Origin: Hirschia sp.
GTDB taxonomy: Bacteria; Pseudomonadota; Alphaproteobacteria; Caulobacterales; Hyphomonadaceae
Direction: 5' to 3'
Assembly: GCA_002709235.1 (NCBI GenBank)
Contig: PAQI01000017.1
Location: 2,079 to 48,342, forward strand
DNA length: 46,264 bases
Below the pieces are notes generated by a model, which worked only from the letters and a program-made list of their open reading frames with translations, did no database searches and was not told where the DNA came from. The translations under genes and the position numbers were made by a program. Positions 30,708-40,348 of the stretch are shown here, one piece after another (the first letter of the stretch is position 1; every line of letters begins with the position of its first letter).

Positions 30708-32588
30708 TTGCGCCAGATCCTGCTTGCGGCCGCTTCTTGTGTCGCGCTAATCGCCTGCTCTCAATCAGCAACACAACAAACATCCTCAACGGCAGAGAAT
30801 GCCACACCGTCACCCGCCACTCCTGCCAGCGAGGCCGATATCGCTGCAGAAACCGCGCGCTTCACCGAATGGCTGGATGTTCAATATTCCCAGCTGATCG
30901 ATTTCAGCCCTCTGACCAAGACCTTTCTGGGCATCAAGGATGCCGATTATGCCAAGGTCGATGACATGTCCCTCGAGGCTGCGTCTGCTCAGCTGGACTG
31001 GCGGCGGGCCAGCGTGGCCGAAATGAAGGACAGCTTCGATCCGGATCTTCTCAGCGAGGATGCAAAGATCTCCTACGAGATGTGGGCCTATGACCTGATG
31101 CTGGCCGAGGAAGCGGCAAGATTCCCGCTTCACCCTTATGCATTCGAGCAGATGGGAGGTGTGCAGAGTTTCTACCCCCAATTCCTTCTCCAGTTTCACA
31201 CAGTGGAAACCGTCGATGACATGCAGGCCTATGTGTCACGCATCAATGGTTTTGCCCGCGCCCTCAATCAGCAGATGGACAAGGCAGAGGCCGCTGCCGC
31301 CAAGGATATTCGCGCGCCTCGCTTTGCCTATGAAGGCGTGATTGAACAATCGCAGAAAATCCTGACTGGCGCGCCATTTGACGGTTCGAGCGACCCCTCA
31401 GACCTTCTGGCTGATGCCCGCGCCAAGGCTGACAGTCTGGTTGAAGCCGGGCTTGCCACCCCAGATGAAGCCAATGACCTCTATTCTCAGGCAGAAGCAG
31501 CCTATGCAGGGGCCTTTGCAGAAGCTCTCATGCGAGTGGTGATCTGGCATGAATCCGGCCTGCCCGATCTGGGCGAACCATCCGGTGCCCGTGCCCTGCC
31601 CGATGGCGAGGCCTATTACGCACAACGCCTGCTGGAATCCACCACAACCAACCTCACAGCCGAGGAAATCCACCAGATCGGCCTGAGCGAAGTGGCGCGT
31701 ATCCGTGCCGAGATGGAAACCCTGAAAGACAGCGTCGGCTTTGACGGCGAACTGGCAGATTTCTTCCAGTATGTGCGCATGGATGACCAGTTTTTCTTTC
31801 CGAACACCGATGAAGGCCGCGAGTCCTATCTTCAGGGCGCACGCGACCACATTGATTTCATCAAGGGAAAACTGCCGGAATATTTCGGTATTCTGCCCAA
31901 GGCAGACCTCATTGTGAAACGCGTTGAGGCTTTCCGCGAACAGGACGGGGCCGCCCAGCATTATTTCCCCGGAACGCCAGATGGCTCGCGCCCCGGTATC
32001 TATTATGCGCATCTGTCAGACATGACCGCCATGCCGAAAAACCAGATGGAGGTCATCGCCTATCATGAGGGCCTGCCCGGCCATCACATGCAGATCTCGA
32101 TCGCACAGGAACTGGAAGGCGTACCCAAATTCCGTACCCAGGCCTATTACAACGCCTTTGGTGAGGGATGGGCGCTCTATTCTGAAGAACTCGCCAAGGA
32201 AATGGGTGCGTATCAGGACCCCTATTCGGAATTCGGGCGTCTGTCGTCAGAGATGTTTCGTGCCATCCGACTGGTGGTCGATACCGGCCTGCACGCAAAG
32301 GGCTGGAGCGAACAGGAGGCTGTCGATTACTTCCTCGCCAATTCGCCTGAACCGGAAGAAGGCATTCGTTCCGAAGTCCAGCGTTACATGTCCTGGCCCG
32401 GTCAGGCGACAGGCTACAAGATCGGCATGATCAAGATCCAGGAACTGCGCGCCCGCGCGGAGGCGCAGCTGGGGGATGCATTCGACATTCGCGGATTCCA
32501 TGATGTTGTCCTGGGCGGCGGTACGGTGCCACTGGATGTGCTGGAAACCCGCGTCGATCAGTGGATCACCAGCCAATCGGCCAATTGA
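30708..32588 (+). CDS. DUF885 family lipoprotein (putative metallopeptidase-like)
   Basis: The protein has 626 residues. It starts at a TTG (30708), chosen because GGAGGG (30695-30700) sits 7 nt upstream and the signal LRQILLAAASCVALIAC follows, with lipobox LIAC giving lipidation at Cys17. After a Ser/Thr/Pro-rich linker comes a DUF885 domain (about 50-620). Its hallmarks are HEGLPGHHMQ (453-462), AFGEGWALYSEEL, and PGQATGYKIGMIKI near the end. The His/Glu arrangement resembles a zinc metallopeptidase site, and some relatives are described as peptidases, but activity here is inference. It probably acts in the periplasm. A bidirectional terminator follows the stop. Confidence 0.87.
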   Translation: MRQILLAAASCVALIACSQSATQQTSSTAENATPSPATPASEADIAAETARFTEWLDVQYSQLIDFSPLTKTFLGIKDADYAKVDDMSLEAASAQLDWRRASVAEMKDSFDPDLLSEDAKISYEMWAYDLMLAEEAARFPLHPYAFEQMGGVQSFYPQFLLQFHTVETVDDMQAYVSRINGFARALNQQMDKAEAAAAKDIRAPRFAYEGVIEQSQKILTGAPFDGSSDPSDLLADARAKADSLVEAGLATPDEANDLYSQAEAAYAGAFAEALMRVVIWHESGLPDLGEPSGARALPDGEAYYAQRLLESTTTNLTAEEIHQIGLSEVARIRAEMETLKDSVGFDGELADFFQYVRMDDQFFFPNTDEGRESYLQGARDHIDFIKGKLPEYFGILPKADLIVKRVEAFREQDGAAQHYFPGTPDGSRPGIYYAHLSDMTAMPKNQMEVIAYHEGLPGHHMQISIAQELEGVPKFRTQAYYNAFGEGWALYSEELAKEMGAYQDPYSEFGRLSSEMFRAIRLVVDTGLHAKGWSEQEAVDYFLANSPEPEEGIRSEVQRYMSWPGQATGYKIGMIKIQELRARAEAQLGDAFDIRGFHDVVLGGGTVPLDVLETRVDQWITSQSAN

Positions 32589-32604
32589 TACCCCCCACAT
32601 ATGG

Positions 32605-32633
32605 AAAAAAGCCGTCCCGACCGGGACGGCTTT
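32605..32633. terminator. Bidirectional terminator between DUF885 and hemerythrin genes
   Basis: AAAGCCGTCCC (32608-32618) and GGGACGGCTTT (32623-32633) form an 11-bp stem around a 4-nt loop. The plus side has TTT then GCCATTTT. The minus side has six T residues (32605-32610), so it is strongest for the convergent hemerythrin gene. Confidence 0.88.
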
Positions 32634-32655
32634 GCCATTTTAATGCAGGCACCAA

Positions 32656-33129
32656 TTAGTCGACCAGCTTGCTTTCGGATTTTTCTGCCACCAGCGACAA
32701 TTCCGCTTTCTCGCGCTTTTCAAAGCGTTGCCCCAATTGTTCGGCCTTTTCATGAGAGAACACGTCTTCGGCAACAGGAAAGATATCCTCTTCTTCTTCA
32801 TCAATGTGGTGCTCGTAATCGTGGCGCAATGTCTTGAAGCGGTTCAGCCAACCTGATGATGACATGTCCATGTCGTTGAGTTCGTCGATCAGATCGTCAA
32901 GCTCCTTGTGCTCGGCAACGGAATGACGCGCCTTGGGCTGACCGTCAGCATCCTTCATCAAAGCTGCATAGAAAGTCTCTTCTTCTGCCGCGGCATGTGA
33001 CTTGACCGAACAGTAGAACTCTCCCCACAATTCGCGTCGACGCTCTGAATCACCACTCGTCTCGTCGATCTTTGCGAGCAGATCGCGGTGTTTGTCGTGG
33101 TCATTCTTGAGTGCGGTGTAGATTTCCAT
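32656..33129 (-). CDS. Hemerythrin-like (HHE domain) protein
   Basis: The protein has 157 residues with the iron-ligand pattern of HHE domains: HDKHRDLL (11-18), KSHAAAEEETFY, AEHKELDDL and HDYEHHIDEEEEDIFP. This four-helix bundle can hold a di-iron centre that binds oxygen or NO. The role here is not defined; stress or oxygen sensing are possibilities. The frame is open to 33342, but I chose ATG 33129 because AGGAGGATT precedes it and the domain starts there. Divergent from the dehydrogenase gene at 33342. Confidence 0.9.
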   Translation of the reverse strand: MEIYTALKNDHDKHRDLLAKIDETSGDSERRRELWGEFYCSVKSHAAAEEETFYAALMKDADGQPKARHSVAEHKELDDLIDELNDMDMSSSGWLNRFKTLRHDYEHHIDEEEEDIFPVAEDVFSHEKAEQLGQRFEKREKAELSLVAEKSESKLVD

Positions 33130-33341
33130 GTCTGAATCCTCCTGAACTGGCCGGTCATTGCGACAAAAGCACAATGGGCCCCTGAAATGTCTCACCGAAC
33201 CAACGCAAAGCTCCGCAAACAGTTGCCAATTGATGGTTTTTGTCGCGAGATGTGAATCAGACAGGACACATAAGGAACTGTCGGCTGAGCATGGCATGCT
33301 GAGTTTCGGCCCGTTCGCTTTCGACCATAAGGTTCGCCTCA

Positions 33342-34220
33342 ATGAGCACTCTCAAATCAATTGGAATTGTCGGCGCAGGACAAATGGGCAGCGGTATTGC
33401 CCATGTCATCGCATTGGGCGGATATGACGTCATCCTGAACGATCTGGAACAATCCCGACTGGACCAAGCACTGGCCCTGATCGAGAAGAACATGATGCGC
33501 CAGGTCGGCAAGGGAGCGGTGACCGAGAGCGAGGTCAATGCTGCGCTCTCACGCATCACCCCCTCAACCGAACTATCGGCACTTGCCAATGTCGATCTGG
33601 CTATCGAAGCAGCAACAGAGAACGAGGCCATCAAGCGACAGGTGTTTGAAAACCTGTGCAAACACGTCGCGCCCAATGCCTATCTGGCAACAAACACGTC
33701 CTCTATCTCGATCACCCGGCTGGCAGCCTCCACAGATCGCCCGGAAAAGTTCATCGGCCTGCATTTCATGAACCCCGTCCCGCTGATGAAGCTGGTCGAG
33801 ATCATACGTGGTCTGGCGACCGATCAGGCGACCTATGAAATGGCCACCAATCTTGCCACCAGCCTGGACAAGACCATCGCCAATTCAGAGGATTTCCCCG
33901 CCTTCATCGTCAACCGCATCCTGATGCCGATGATCAACGAGGCGATCTACACGCTCTATGAGGGTGTGGGCACGGTTGAGGCGATAGACACTGCCATGAA
34001 GCTCGGTGCGAACCACCCGATGGGCCCTCTGGAACTGGCCGATTTTATCGGCCTGGATACCTGCCTTTCGATCATGCAGGTTCTCTATGAGGGGCTTGCC
34101 GATACCAAATACCGTCCTTGCCCCCTGCTTGTGAAATATGTCGAAGCCGGCTGGCTTGGCCGCAAGACACAGCGTGGATTTTACGATTACCGCAATGGGG
34201 CTCCCAAACCCACACGCTGA
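33342..34220 (+). CDS. hbd: 3-hydroxybutyryl-CoA dehydrogenase
   Basis: The protein has 292 residues, the full length of the family. It interconverts acetoacetyl-CoA and 3-hydroxybutyryl-CoA with NAD(P)(H). The dinucleotide loop IGIVGAGQMGSGIAH starts at residue 7, followed by LAIEAATENEAIK and NTSSISITRLA. The catalytic His141 is in LHFMNPVPLMKLVE, and GFIVNR-type FPAFIVNRILMPM and HPMGPLELADFIGLDT complete the domain. It supplies or uses acyl-CoA intermediates of polyhydroxybutyrate and ethylmalonyl-CoA metabolism. In many alphaproteobacteria this gene follows the ETF genes; they are not next to it here. Confidence 0.93.
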   Translation: MSTLKSIGIVGAGQMGSGIAHVIALGGYDVILNDLEQSRLDQALALIEKNMMRQVGKGAVTESEVNAALSRITPSTELSALANVDLAIEAATENEAIKRQVFENLCKHVAPNAYLATNTSSISITRLAASTDRPEKFIGLHFMNPVPLMKLVEIIRGLATDQATYEMATNLATSLDKTIANSEDFPAFIVNRILMPMINEAIYTLYEGVGTVEAIDTAMKLGANHPMGPLELADFIGLDTCLSIMQVLYEGLADTKYRPCPLLVKYVEAGWLGRKTQRGFYDYRNGAPKPTR

Positions 34221-34305
34221 TCTCTTCCCTTATGGTTTATCAAATCTGAATCCCGCCCGAAAAGCGCCCCCAGGTTTGGGAACACTCTGTAAACGACATC
34301 GCCCT

Positions 34306-34311
34306 ATAATT
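34306..34311 (+). promoter_or_regulatory. Possible -10 element of the TadG-like gene
   Basis: TATAAT is a perfect -10 hexamer 31 bp before the ATG at 34343. No good -35 lies at 16-18 bp spacing; the nearest T-T-G element (34277) is 23 bp away. It is therefore only a candidate. Confidence 0.3.
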
Positions 34312-34342
34312 GTCCCGGATATGGGTAGGGAATAGAACCGCG

Positions 34343-36742
34343 ATGTTTTTTCCAAAACAAAGACAGCACAAGAAGAAGTTGGATCTCCTCTCATCCACGA
34401 GTGGATCGATCACGCCTATCTACGCACTCTCGGTGATTGCCGTCGTCACCATTGTTGGTTTCTCGGTCGACTTCCGGCGCGTGGACAATGCCAAGACACG
34501 CATGCAGGACGCAACCGACGCCGCTGTACTCGCTGCCGCCAAGGAATATCTGGATCTTCGCAATGGGGTATCCGATGACGGCGACCCCTACACCGAAGCT
34601 GAACGCCAGCAGCTGGCGACACAGATCGCGTCCGATTACTTTACCGCCAATCTGGTCGCCAATCAGCTCCTCGTCCAGGACGCTGAGATCAACGTGACCT
34701 ACAATACCGAGACCGGTGAAGTCACAGCAACATCGGCGGCTGATCTGGACATGTTCTTTGGCGGTTGGGTTGGAAAGCCCAGCCTTGCCCTGAATGTCGA
34801 TGCATCCGCTATTGCAGGTGATGCGCGCCGACTTGAGATCGTTCTGGCATTGGATAATTCCACATCCATGTTCCTGTCCGGCGGCGGTGCTGTCGATGAT
34901 GACGGCAATTCGATCAACCGTATGACCTTGATGACAGGTGCTGCACGCGGCTTTGTCGACACCATCATGGACAACGCCATTGCGGCCAATTCCGCTCAGA
35001 TCGGCATCGTGCCCTGGGCTGCGACAGTGAACATCATGGCGCAGGAACCCGGCGATTTTCCAATCGTGGACACGTCATCCACACTTCCAGTTCCACTGCC
35101 GACAATATCCGTTTCCGATCGCCTGACCTATGTTTCCCCCCCCAGAAGCTATTCTGGTAATTACTCCGTATCAGACATGCAGGATGACTTTGCGCCGACG
35201 AGCTGGCGCGGTTGCATCACTGCAGCCAATAATGAGCGCAAGCTGACGAGTTCAGGCAATGTCGTCACACCTCTGAGCCACAATGCGCCATCACCGATGA
35301 AGTGGCCTGCATTGCTGATTCCACCGGAGATGTCGGAAAAATGGGTGCGTGTGGAAGACCCCAGCTACAACCCGCCACCACCACCACCACCGCCACCGCC
35401 GCCGTCTGGACCACCGCCACCGCCGCCGCCGCCGTCACCTCCCCCACCGCCGCCAGCGCCGACACCGACATTCACGCCAATCGGTGGTCAGTCGAGCCTC
35501 GAGCCTGAACATATGCCGCCGCTTGGCCCCAGATCACCACTCGGTCGAGATGGCCCTGCGCCGTCGGCACCACCACTGACCCCTCTACTGGACCGAGGTG
35601 CATCAGGCGGTGAAGTCAAACTTGCCGGCTACTCAACGAAGATCGAGAACTGGACATCATCGGATGCCCTGTTGCACCGTGTCGATTACGTTGATCCGAT
35701 CCGACCGAATGGCGGCCTCATTGATGGGTGCGACAATCCATGGGCAACCGCTCCGGATGGTCATGTCTGCAACATGCTTTCCTACAAACAACCATCATTC
35801 AACCAATGCAAGGAACCCGGTGCCTGTACTGTCTTCCATTGTGGAGCATGGTCTTCCCAATGGGGCGAAGCCGGGTTGCGGAACATTTACCGACCTGCCA
35901 ATTTGCCTTGCTCGACGACATCATCTGCCGTGCAGACAGGCAATATAACGGCTTGTGTGACCGACCCGAACGAAACCGAATATCTGGCCAATGGCGGTGA
36001 AGTCTGCCCATGGCAATCGGTGGAAGCATCGTCCGGTGAATATGAGGTGGTGACATGGGATTCAGACCAGGAAATCTCCGGTCCACAAATCACCTGCCCC
36101 TCCGCCATGCTGGCCATGTCCGAGGACAAGAACCAGATCCTCGGTGCCATTGACGACATGACACCAGTTCCCGGCGGCACGCTTGCCGATGTGGGTCTCA
36201 TGTGGGGTTTCCGCATGATGTCCGACGACACGAACTGGCAGGATTTCTGGGGCTATGATGATGACGATATGCCTTTGGCATTCGACAGCCCTCAAGTCCG
36301 CAAGATGATGATCCTGCTATCTGATGGCGTCAACGAGCCAGCCTTTCACTATGAAGGCTATTATGGCTGTCTGGATGCGTGGGTGTCGGGCTGGAGTGAT
36401 TCAGGCCGGTGGTGGACCGGAAACTGCTTCCGCGCAAATTCCCTTCCATCTGAACTGAACAACACCGCCTATGACCTGGTGCAGACCGGCATGGACAATC
36501 TCATGATGGATGCCTGCAAGGCCATCCGAGAGGAAAATGTCGAACTGTTTACCATCGCGCTGGACCTTGATCCGACAACCGATGCCGATGGCATCGAGCT
36601 ACTCCAGAAATGCGCCGATGGCGACCCGGACGAACCAGGCTATCAAGCGCCCGATGAAAGCCGCGCTTTCAACATTTCGGCAGCTGAACTGGAAACCACT
36701 TTCCAGGATATCGCCCAGCGCGCATTGCGCCTGTCAGAATAG
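34343..36742 (+). CDS. TadG-like pilus-assembly protein with a split vWA domain
   Basis: The protein has 799 residues. Residues 19-66 form the TadE/TadG-type N-terminus (GSITPIYALSVIAVVTIVGF as the membrane segment, then VDFRRVDNAKTRMQDATDAA). A von Willebrand A domain begins near 163 with the MIDAS motif DNSTSM (Asp171, Ser173, Ser175). It is interrupted after about 232 by roughly 350 residues. These include three proline runs of 11, 8 and 6 (344-371) and a Cys-containing region. The vWA fold resumes at about 590 with GGTLADVGLMWGFRMM and MMILLSDGVN. The protein is probably an envelope-anchored Tad/Flp-type pilus or adhesion factor. No other tad genes are in the window. The frame opens at a non-ATG codon at 34310; ATG 34343 with AGGGAA upstream is preferred. 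Confidence 0.85.
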   Translation: MFFPKQRQHKKKLDLLSSTSGSITPIYALSVIAVVTIVGFSVDFRRVDNAKTRMQDATDAAVLAAAKEYLDLRNGVSDDGDPYTEAERQQLATQIASDYFTANLVANQLLVQDAEINVTYNTETGEVTATSAADLDMFFGGWVGKPSLALNVDASAIAGDARRLEIVLALDNSTSMFLSGGGAVDDDGNSINRMTLMTGAARGFVDTIMDNAIAANSAQIGIVPWAATVNIMAQEPGDFPIVDTSSTLPVPLPTISVSDRLTYVSPPRSYSGNYSVSDMQDDFAPTSWRGCITAANNERKLTSSGNVVTPLSHNAPSPMKWPALLIPPEMSEKWVRVEDPSYNPPPPPPPPPPPSGPPPPPPPPSPPPPPPAPTPTFTPIGGQSSLEPEHMPPLGPRSPLGRDGPAPSAPPLTPLLDRGASGGEVKLAGYSTKIENWTSSDALLHRVDYVDPIRPNGGLIDGCDNPWATAPDGHVCNMLSYKQPSFNQCKEPGACTVFHCGAWSSQWGEAGLRNIYRPANLPCSTTSSAVQTGNITACVTDPNETEYLANGGEVCPWQSVEASSGEYEVVTWDSDQEISGPQITCPSAMLAMSEDKNQILGAIDDMTPVPGGTLADVGLMWGFRMMSDDTNWQDFWGYDDDDMPLAFDSPQVRKMMILLSDGVNEPAFHYEGYYGCLDAWVSGWSDSGRWWTGNCFRANSLPSELNNTAYDLVQTGMDNLMMDACKAIREENVELFTIALDLDPTTDADGIELLQKCADGDPDEPGYQAPDESRAFNISAAELETTFQDIAQRALRLSE
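35372..35461 (+). repeat. CCA/CCG proline-codon tract
   Basis: The tract encodes three uninterrupted runs of 11, 8 and 6 proline codons, separated by Ser-Gly and Ser and followed by Ala-Pro. CCA and CCG codons are mixed, and the third run also has CCT and CCC, so it is not a pure microsatellite, but it is prone to slippage. Translation of such runs usually needs elongation factor P. Confidence 0.8.
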
Positions 36743-36753
36743 GTCATTGTCGG

Positions 36754-37341
36754 TCAGCGGACAGCAACGTCCCGCACAAGGGCCAGCGCTTCGGGGCTGG
36801 CCCAGTCGGCTGAGCCGGACAATCGCGCCATTTCCTCGCCATGCCGATCATAGATGATGGTTGTCGGCATGCCGCGAGACGCTGTGTCGATGGCAATCCC
36901 GAAGCTATAATCGAAATGAAAGTCCAGCACGCCATCTGACCACTCGGCCAGTGCTTTGCGATTGCCCTCACGATTGTGCTCACGGTCCACCGCAATCGCG
37001 ACCACTTTCACACCCTCATCCGCCGTCTGTTTCTGCAGCTCCGCCAGTGATGGCATTTCTTCCTGACAGGGCGGACAGGCCTCGAACCAGATATTGAGTA
37101 CAATCGTCTTGTCGCCATACTCGGCGAGAGTAATCATCTTGCCATACGCATTTTCGAACTGGCTGGATGGGCGCACCTGTCCATTGATGAACTCAAGGTC
37201 TTCAAGTTCTCCCTTCGCAAATCTCTTCAGCCCGTTTGCGCTGGACGACTGGCTAGAAGCGGAAAACAATGCCACAAGCACCGCGATGGCTCCGATGACC
37301 AGCATGATGGGAATGCCAAATCGAGTTAGCTTGTTCAGCAT
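36754..37341 (-). CDS. TlpA/ResA-like membrane-anchored thioredoxin
   Basis: The protein has 195 residues: one N-terminal membrane anchor (about 8-28) and a periplasmic thioredoxin-like domain. The active-site pair is Cys89 and Cys92 in [14 protein letters not shown], and the cis-proline is in [12 protein letters not shown]. TlpA-type proteins reduce disulfides in the periplasm, often for cytochrome c or oxidase assembly. The residue before the first Cys is Ala rather than the common Trp. It is divergent from argH, 45 bp apart, and convergent with the TadG-like gene. AAGGAG lies about 11 nt upstream of the ATG. Confidence 0.9.
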   Translation of the reverse strand: MLNKLTRFGIPIMLVIGAIAVLVALFSASSQSSSANGLKRFAKGELEDLEFINGQVRPSSQFENAYGKMITLAEYGDKTIVLNIWFEACPPCQEEMPSLAELQKQTADEGVKVVAIAVDREHNREGNRKALAEWSDGVLDFHFDYSFGIAIDTASRGMPTTIIYDRHGEEMARLSGSADWASPEALALVRDVAVR

Positions 37342-37386
37342 GGACCTGCTCGCTCCTTGAACCGACTTGAAGAGATCTACCTAGAC

Positions 37387-38784
37387 ATGACCGATACGAC
37401 CGGCAAATCCAATGAAATGTGGGGCGGCCGCTTCACCGCGAAACCCGACGACGTGATGGAAGCCATTAACGCATCCATCGATGTGGACAAGCGTCTGGCT
37501 GAAGAAGATATTGCCGGATCAATGGCCCATGCGACAATGCTTGCGGCCTGCGACATCATCTCCCAGGATGATCTCAGCGCCATCATGGCAGGGCTTGAAC
37601 AGGTGCTCGAAGAGATCCGCACCGAAAAATTCCAGTATTCGCGCGCCCTTGAAGACATTCACATGAATGTTGAGGCCCGTCTCAAGGAAATCATCGGTGA
37701 TCCCGCCGGACGCCTGCACACGGGCCGCTCGCGCAATGATCAGGTCGCGACTGATTTCCGCCTCTGGGTAAAAAACGCCTGCATCGCCCGCATGGACCAG
37801 ATCGAAGCGCTGATGAGCGCACTGATCGAACAGGCCGATGCACATGCAGACTGGGTCATGCCCGGCTTTACCCATCTACAGACCGCACAGCCCGTCACGG
37901 TCGGCCACCACCTCATGGCCTATGTCGAAATGCTGTCGCGTGATTTCACTCGCTTTTCCGATGCCGTCGTGCGCATGGATGAATGCCCGCTGGGGGCCGC
38001 CGCCCTCGCCGGGACAGGCTTTCCCATCAATCGTGACATGACCGCCGACACGCTTGGATTCTCCGGCCCTATGGCCAACAGCCTCGATGCAGTATCCGCG
38101 CGCGATTTCGTGATCGAAAGCCTGTCGACCATCGCCATCTGTGCCCAGCATCTCTCACGTCTGGCTGAAGAACTGGTGATCTGGTCGTCCGCGCCGTTCT
38201 CCTTTGCCCGCATGTCGGATGCATGGTCCACCGGTTCGTCCATCATGCCGCAAAAGCGCAATCCGGATGCCGCCGAACTGGTCCGCGCCAAGACCGGCAA
38301 GGCCAATGGTGCCCTGATCGCCATGCTGACCGTGATGAAAGGCCTGCCGCTGGCCTATTCAAAGGACATGCAGGACGACAAGCAGACCGCGTTCGACGCC
38401 TTTGATTCCATCGACCTGTCGCTTCAGGCGATGACCGGCATGATCTCCACGATGAGCTTCAACAAGGACAAGCTGCGCGCCGCTGCATCCGGCGGGTTCT
38501 CCACCGCGACAGACCTGGCGGACTGGTGCGTGCGCGAACTCAACATCCCCTTCCGCGAGGCCCACCACATCACCGGCGCAACCGTCAAACTGGCCGAGGA
38601 CAAGGGCGTGGACCTCTGGGATCTTTCGCTGGAAGAGCTACAATCGGTTGAACCACGCATTACAAATGAAATTTTTGATGTCCTGACAGTGGACGCATCG
38701 GTCGCCAGTCGGCAAAGCTATGGGGGAACTGCCCCCCAATGCGTGCGCGAACAGATCGCTGCATGGAAGGAGAGATTGTCATGA
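37387..38784 (+). CDS. argH: Argininosuccinate lyase
   Basis: The protein has 465 residues, the standard length. It splits argininosuccinate into arginine and fumarate, the last step of arginine synthesis. It carries MWGGRF at the N-terminus, [25 protein letters not shown] and the fumarase/aspartase superfamily signature [11 protein letters not shown] (about 283-293). The frame opens at a TTG at 37357, but ATG 37387 gives the usual N-terminus. The stop overlaps the ATG of lptM (ATGA), so the two are translationally coupled. argH, lptM, lysA and the DUF4175 gene form one operon-like run. Confidence 0.97.
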   Translation: MTDTTGKSNEMWGGRFTAKPDDVMEAINASIDVDKRLAEEDIAGSMAHATMLAACDIISQDDLSAIMAGLEQVLEEIRTEKFQYSRALEDIHMNVEARLKEIIGDPAGRLHTGRSRNDQVATDFRLWVKNACIARMDQIEALMSALIEQADAHADWVMPGFTHLQTAQPVTVGHHLMAYVEMLSRDFTRFSDAVVRMDECPLGAAALAGTGFPINRDMTADTLGFSGPMANSLDAVSARDFVIESLSTIAICAQHLSRLAEELVIWSSAPFSFARMSDAWSTGSSIMPQKRNPDAAELVRAKTGKANGALIAMLTVMKGLPLAYSKDMQDDKQTAFDAFDSIDLSLQAMTGMISTMSFNKDKLRAAASGGFSTATDLADWCVRELNIPFREAHHITGATVKLAEDKGVDLWDLSLEELQSVEPRITNEIFDVLTVDASVASRQSYGGTAPQCVREQIAAWKERLS

Positions 38785-39035
38785 AACGTCTGAACACCGC
38801 TCTTGAGATTGCGCCCAAGCTGGCAATCGGTCTCGCTGCCCTCGCTGCCCTCGCCTCCTGCGGGCTGAAAGGTGACCTGGAACGCCCGGACCCCATGTGG
38901 GGCGACCCACCGATTGATGGTGCCGATGACCCGCGCCTGCAGGAAAAGCCCGAGCCCGTCGATGAAGAGGCCGAAGAGCTGGACGAATATGAAGGCGTCC
39001 CCGACGACGAACTCCTCGGCGGCCCGGGCCGCTGA
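38781..39035 (+). CDS. lptM: LptM-like small lipoprotein
   Basis: The protein has 84 residues. The signal [20 protein letters not shown] ends in the lipobox LASC (Cys at residue 27), followed by [10 protein letters not shown], the characteristic start of LptM/YifL proteins. LptM is an outer-membrane lipoprotein that helps the LPS transporter LptD form its native disulfides. The rest is acidic and Pro-rich, with no further fold. The ATG overlaps the argH stop, and AGGAGAG lies 5 nt upstream. The position between argH and lysA is the usual one. Confidence 0.85.
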   Translation: MKRLNTALEIAPKLAIGLAALAALASCGLKGDLERPDPMWGDPPIDGADDPRLQEKPEPVDEEAEELDEYEGVPDDELLGGPGR

Positions 39036-39061
39036 TCGCTCAGGCAGCGGACAACTGACTT

Positions 39062-40336
39062 ATGCACCATTTCCACTACCGCGACGGACGCCTTCACTGT
39101 GAAGACGTGCCACTGGACACAATCGCCGATCAGGTCGGCACGCCTTGCTATGTCTATTCAACGGCAACGCTGACCCGGCATTACAATGTGCTGGCCGATG
39201 CCTTTGATGGCTCGAAATATCTCATCGCCTATTCGGTCAAGGCATGCGGCAATATCGGCGTGGCCAAGACGCTGGCCGGTCTGGGTGCCGGTGCCGACGT
39301 CGTCTCGGGTGGTGAGCTCTACAAGGCGCTGCACGCAGGCATTCCCGCCAGCAGGATCGTCTTCTCTGGCGTCGGCAAGACCCGTGACGAGCTGAAAATG
39401 GCGCTGGATGCGGGCATCCACCAGTTCAATGTCGAGAGCCTGCCGGAAATGGAGCGCCTCTCGCAGATCGCCGCCGATATGGGCAAGGTCGCGCCTGTTG
39501 CCTTCCGCGTGAACCCCCATGTCGATGCAGGCGGCCACGCCAATATATCCACAGGTGGCGCAGAGCACAAATTCGGTATTGCCTGGCATGAAGCAGGCAC
39601 TTTCTATCAGCGCGCCAGGGACCTGCCCGGTATCGACCCCGTCGGTGTGGACGTTCACATCGGCAGCCAGATCACCGACATTTCCCCCATGCGCATCGCG
39701 TTTGAAAAAGTCGTGACACTGGTCAAGCAATTGCGCGCAGAAGGCTTTGCCATCAGCCGGATGGATCTGGGCGGCGGGCTCGGCATTCCCTATAAACCAA
39801 CCGACAATCCCGACACGCCCGCCCAATATGCCCAGATGATCCGCGAGGTGAAACAGGGCGTCGACATCGAGCTGATCCTTGAGCCCGGCCGCATGATCGC
39901 AGGAAATGCAGGCGTGATGCTGGCCACGGTGGAATATGTCAAACACCGTGATGGACGCAGCTTCGTCATCCTCGACAGCGGTATGAATGACCTCATGCGC
40001 CCGGCCCTTTATGACGCGCATCACGAGATCCTGCCCCTGGCTGAAGCTGACAGCGATACGCCGCTGGAAACTGTCGATATCGTCGGCCCTGTCTGCGAAA
40101 GCACGGACCGTTTCGCAAAGGCGCGCAGCATGCCGCCGCTGAAACAGGACGATCGCATCGCCTTCATGTCGGCCGGTGCCTATGGTGCCGTTCTCTCGTC
40201 ACAATATAATGCCAGACCGATCGCGGCAGAGGTGATCGTCAATGGTGATGTGTTTGACGTGATCCGCAGACGCCCCACATATGAAGAGATCGTCGCGCTG
40301 GAAAGCGCCCCGCACTGGCTGACGCAACAGGAATAG
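39062..40336 (+). CDS. lysA: Diaminopimelate decarboxylase
   Basis: The protein has 424 residues. It removes CO2 from meso-diaminopimelate to give lysine, using pyridoxal phosphate. The PLP lysine is Lys60 in YSVKACGN. FRVNPHVDAGGHANISTGG, HIGSQITD, DLGGGLGIPY and EPGRMIAGNAG are the barrel motifs, and VCESTDRFAK (Cys near 344) is the dimer-interface substrate site. It lies 26 nt after lptM and 12 nt before the DUF4175 gene. Confidence 0.97.
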   Translation: MHHFHYRDGRLHCEDVPLDTIADQVGTPCYVYSTATLTRHYNVLADAFDGSKYLIAYSVKACGNIGVAKTLAGLGAGADVVSGGELYKALHAGIPASRIVFSGVGKTRDELKMALDAGIHQFNVESLPEMERLSQIAADMGKVAPVAFRVNPHVDAGGHANISTGGAEHKFGIAWHEAGTFYQRARDLPGIDPVGVDVHIGSQITDISPMRIAFEKVVTLVKQLRAEGFAISRMDLGGGLGIPYKPTDNPDTPAQYAQMIREVKQGVDIELILEPGRMIAGNAGVMLATVEYVKHRDGRSFVILDSGMNDLMRPALYDAHHEILPLAEADSDTPLETVDIVGPVCESTDRFAKARSMPPLKQDDRIAFMSAGAYGAVLSSQYNARPIAAEVIVNGDVFDVIRRRPTYEEIVALESAPHWLTQQE

Positions 40337-40348
40337 ATATCACCGCCC

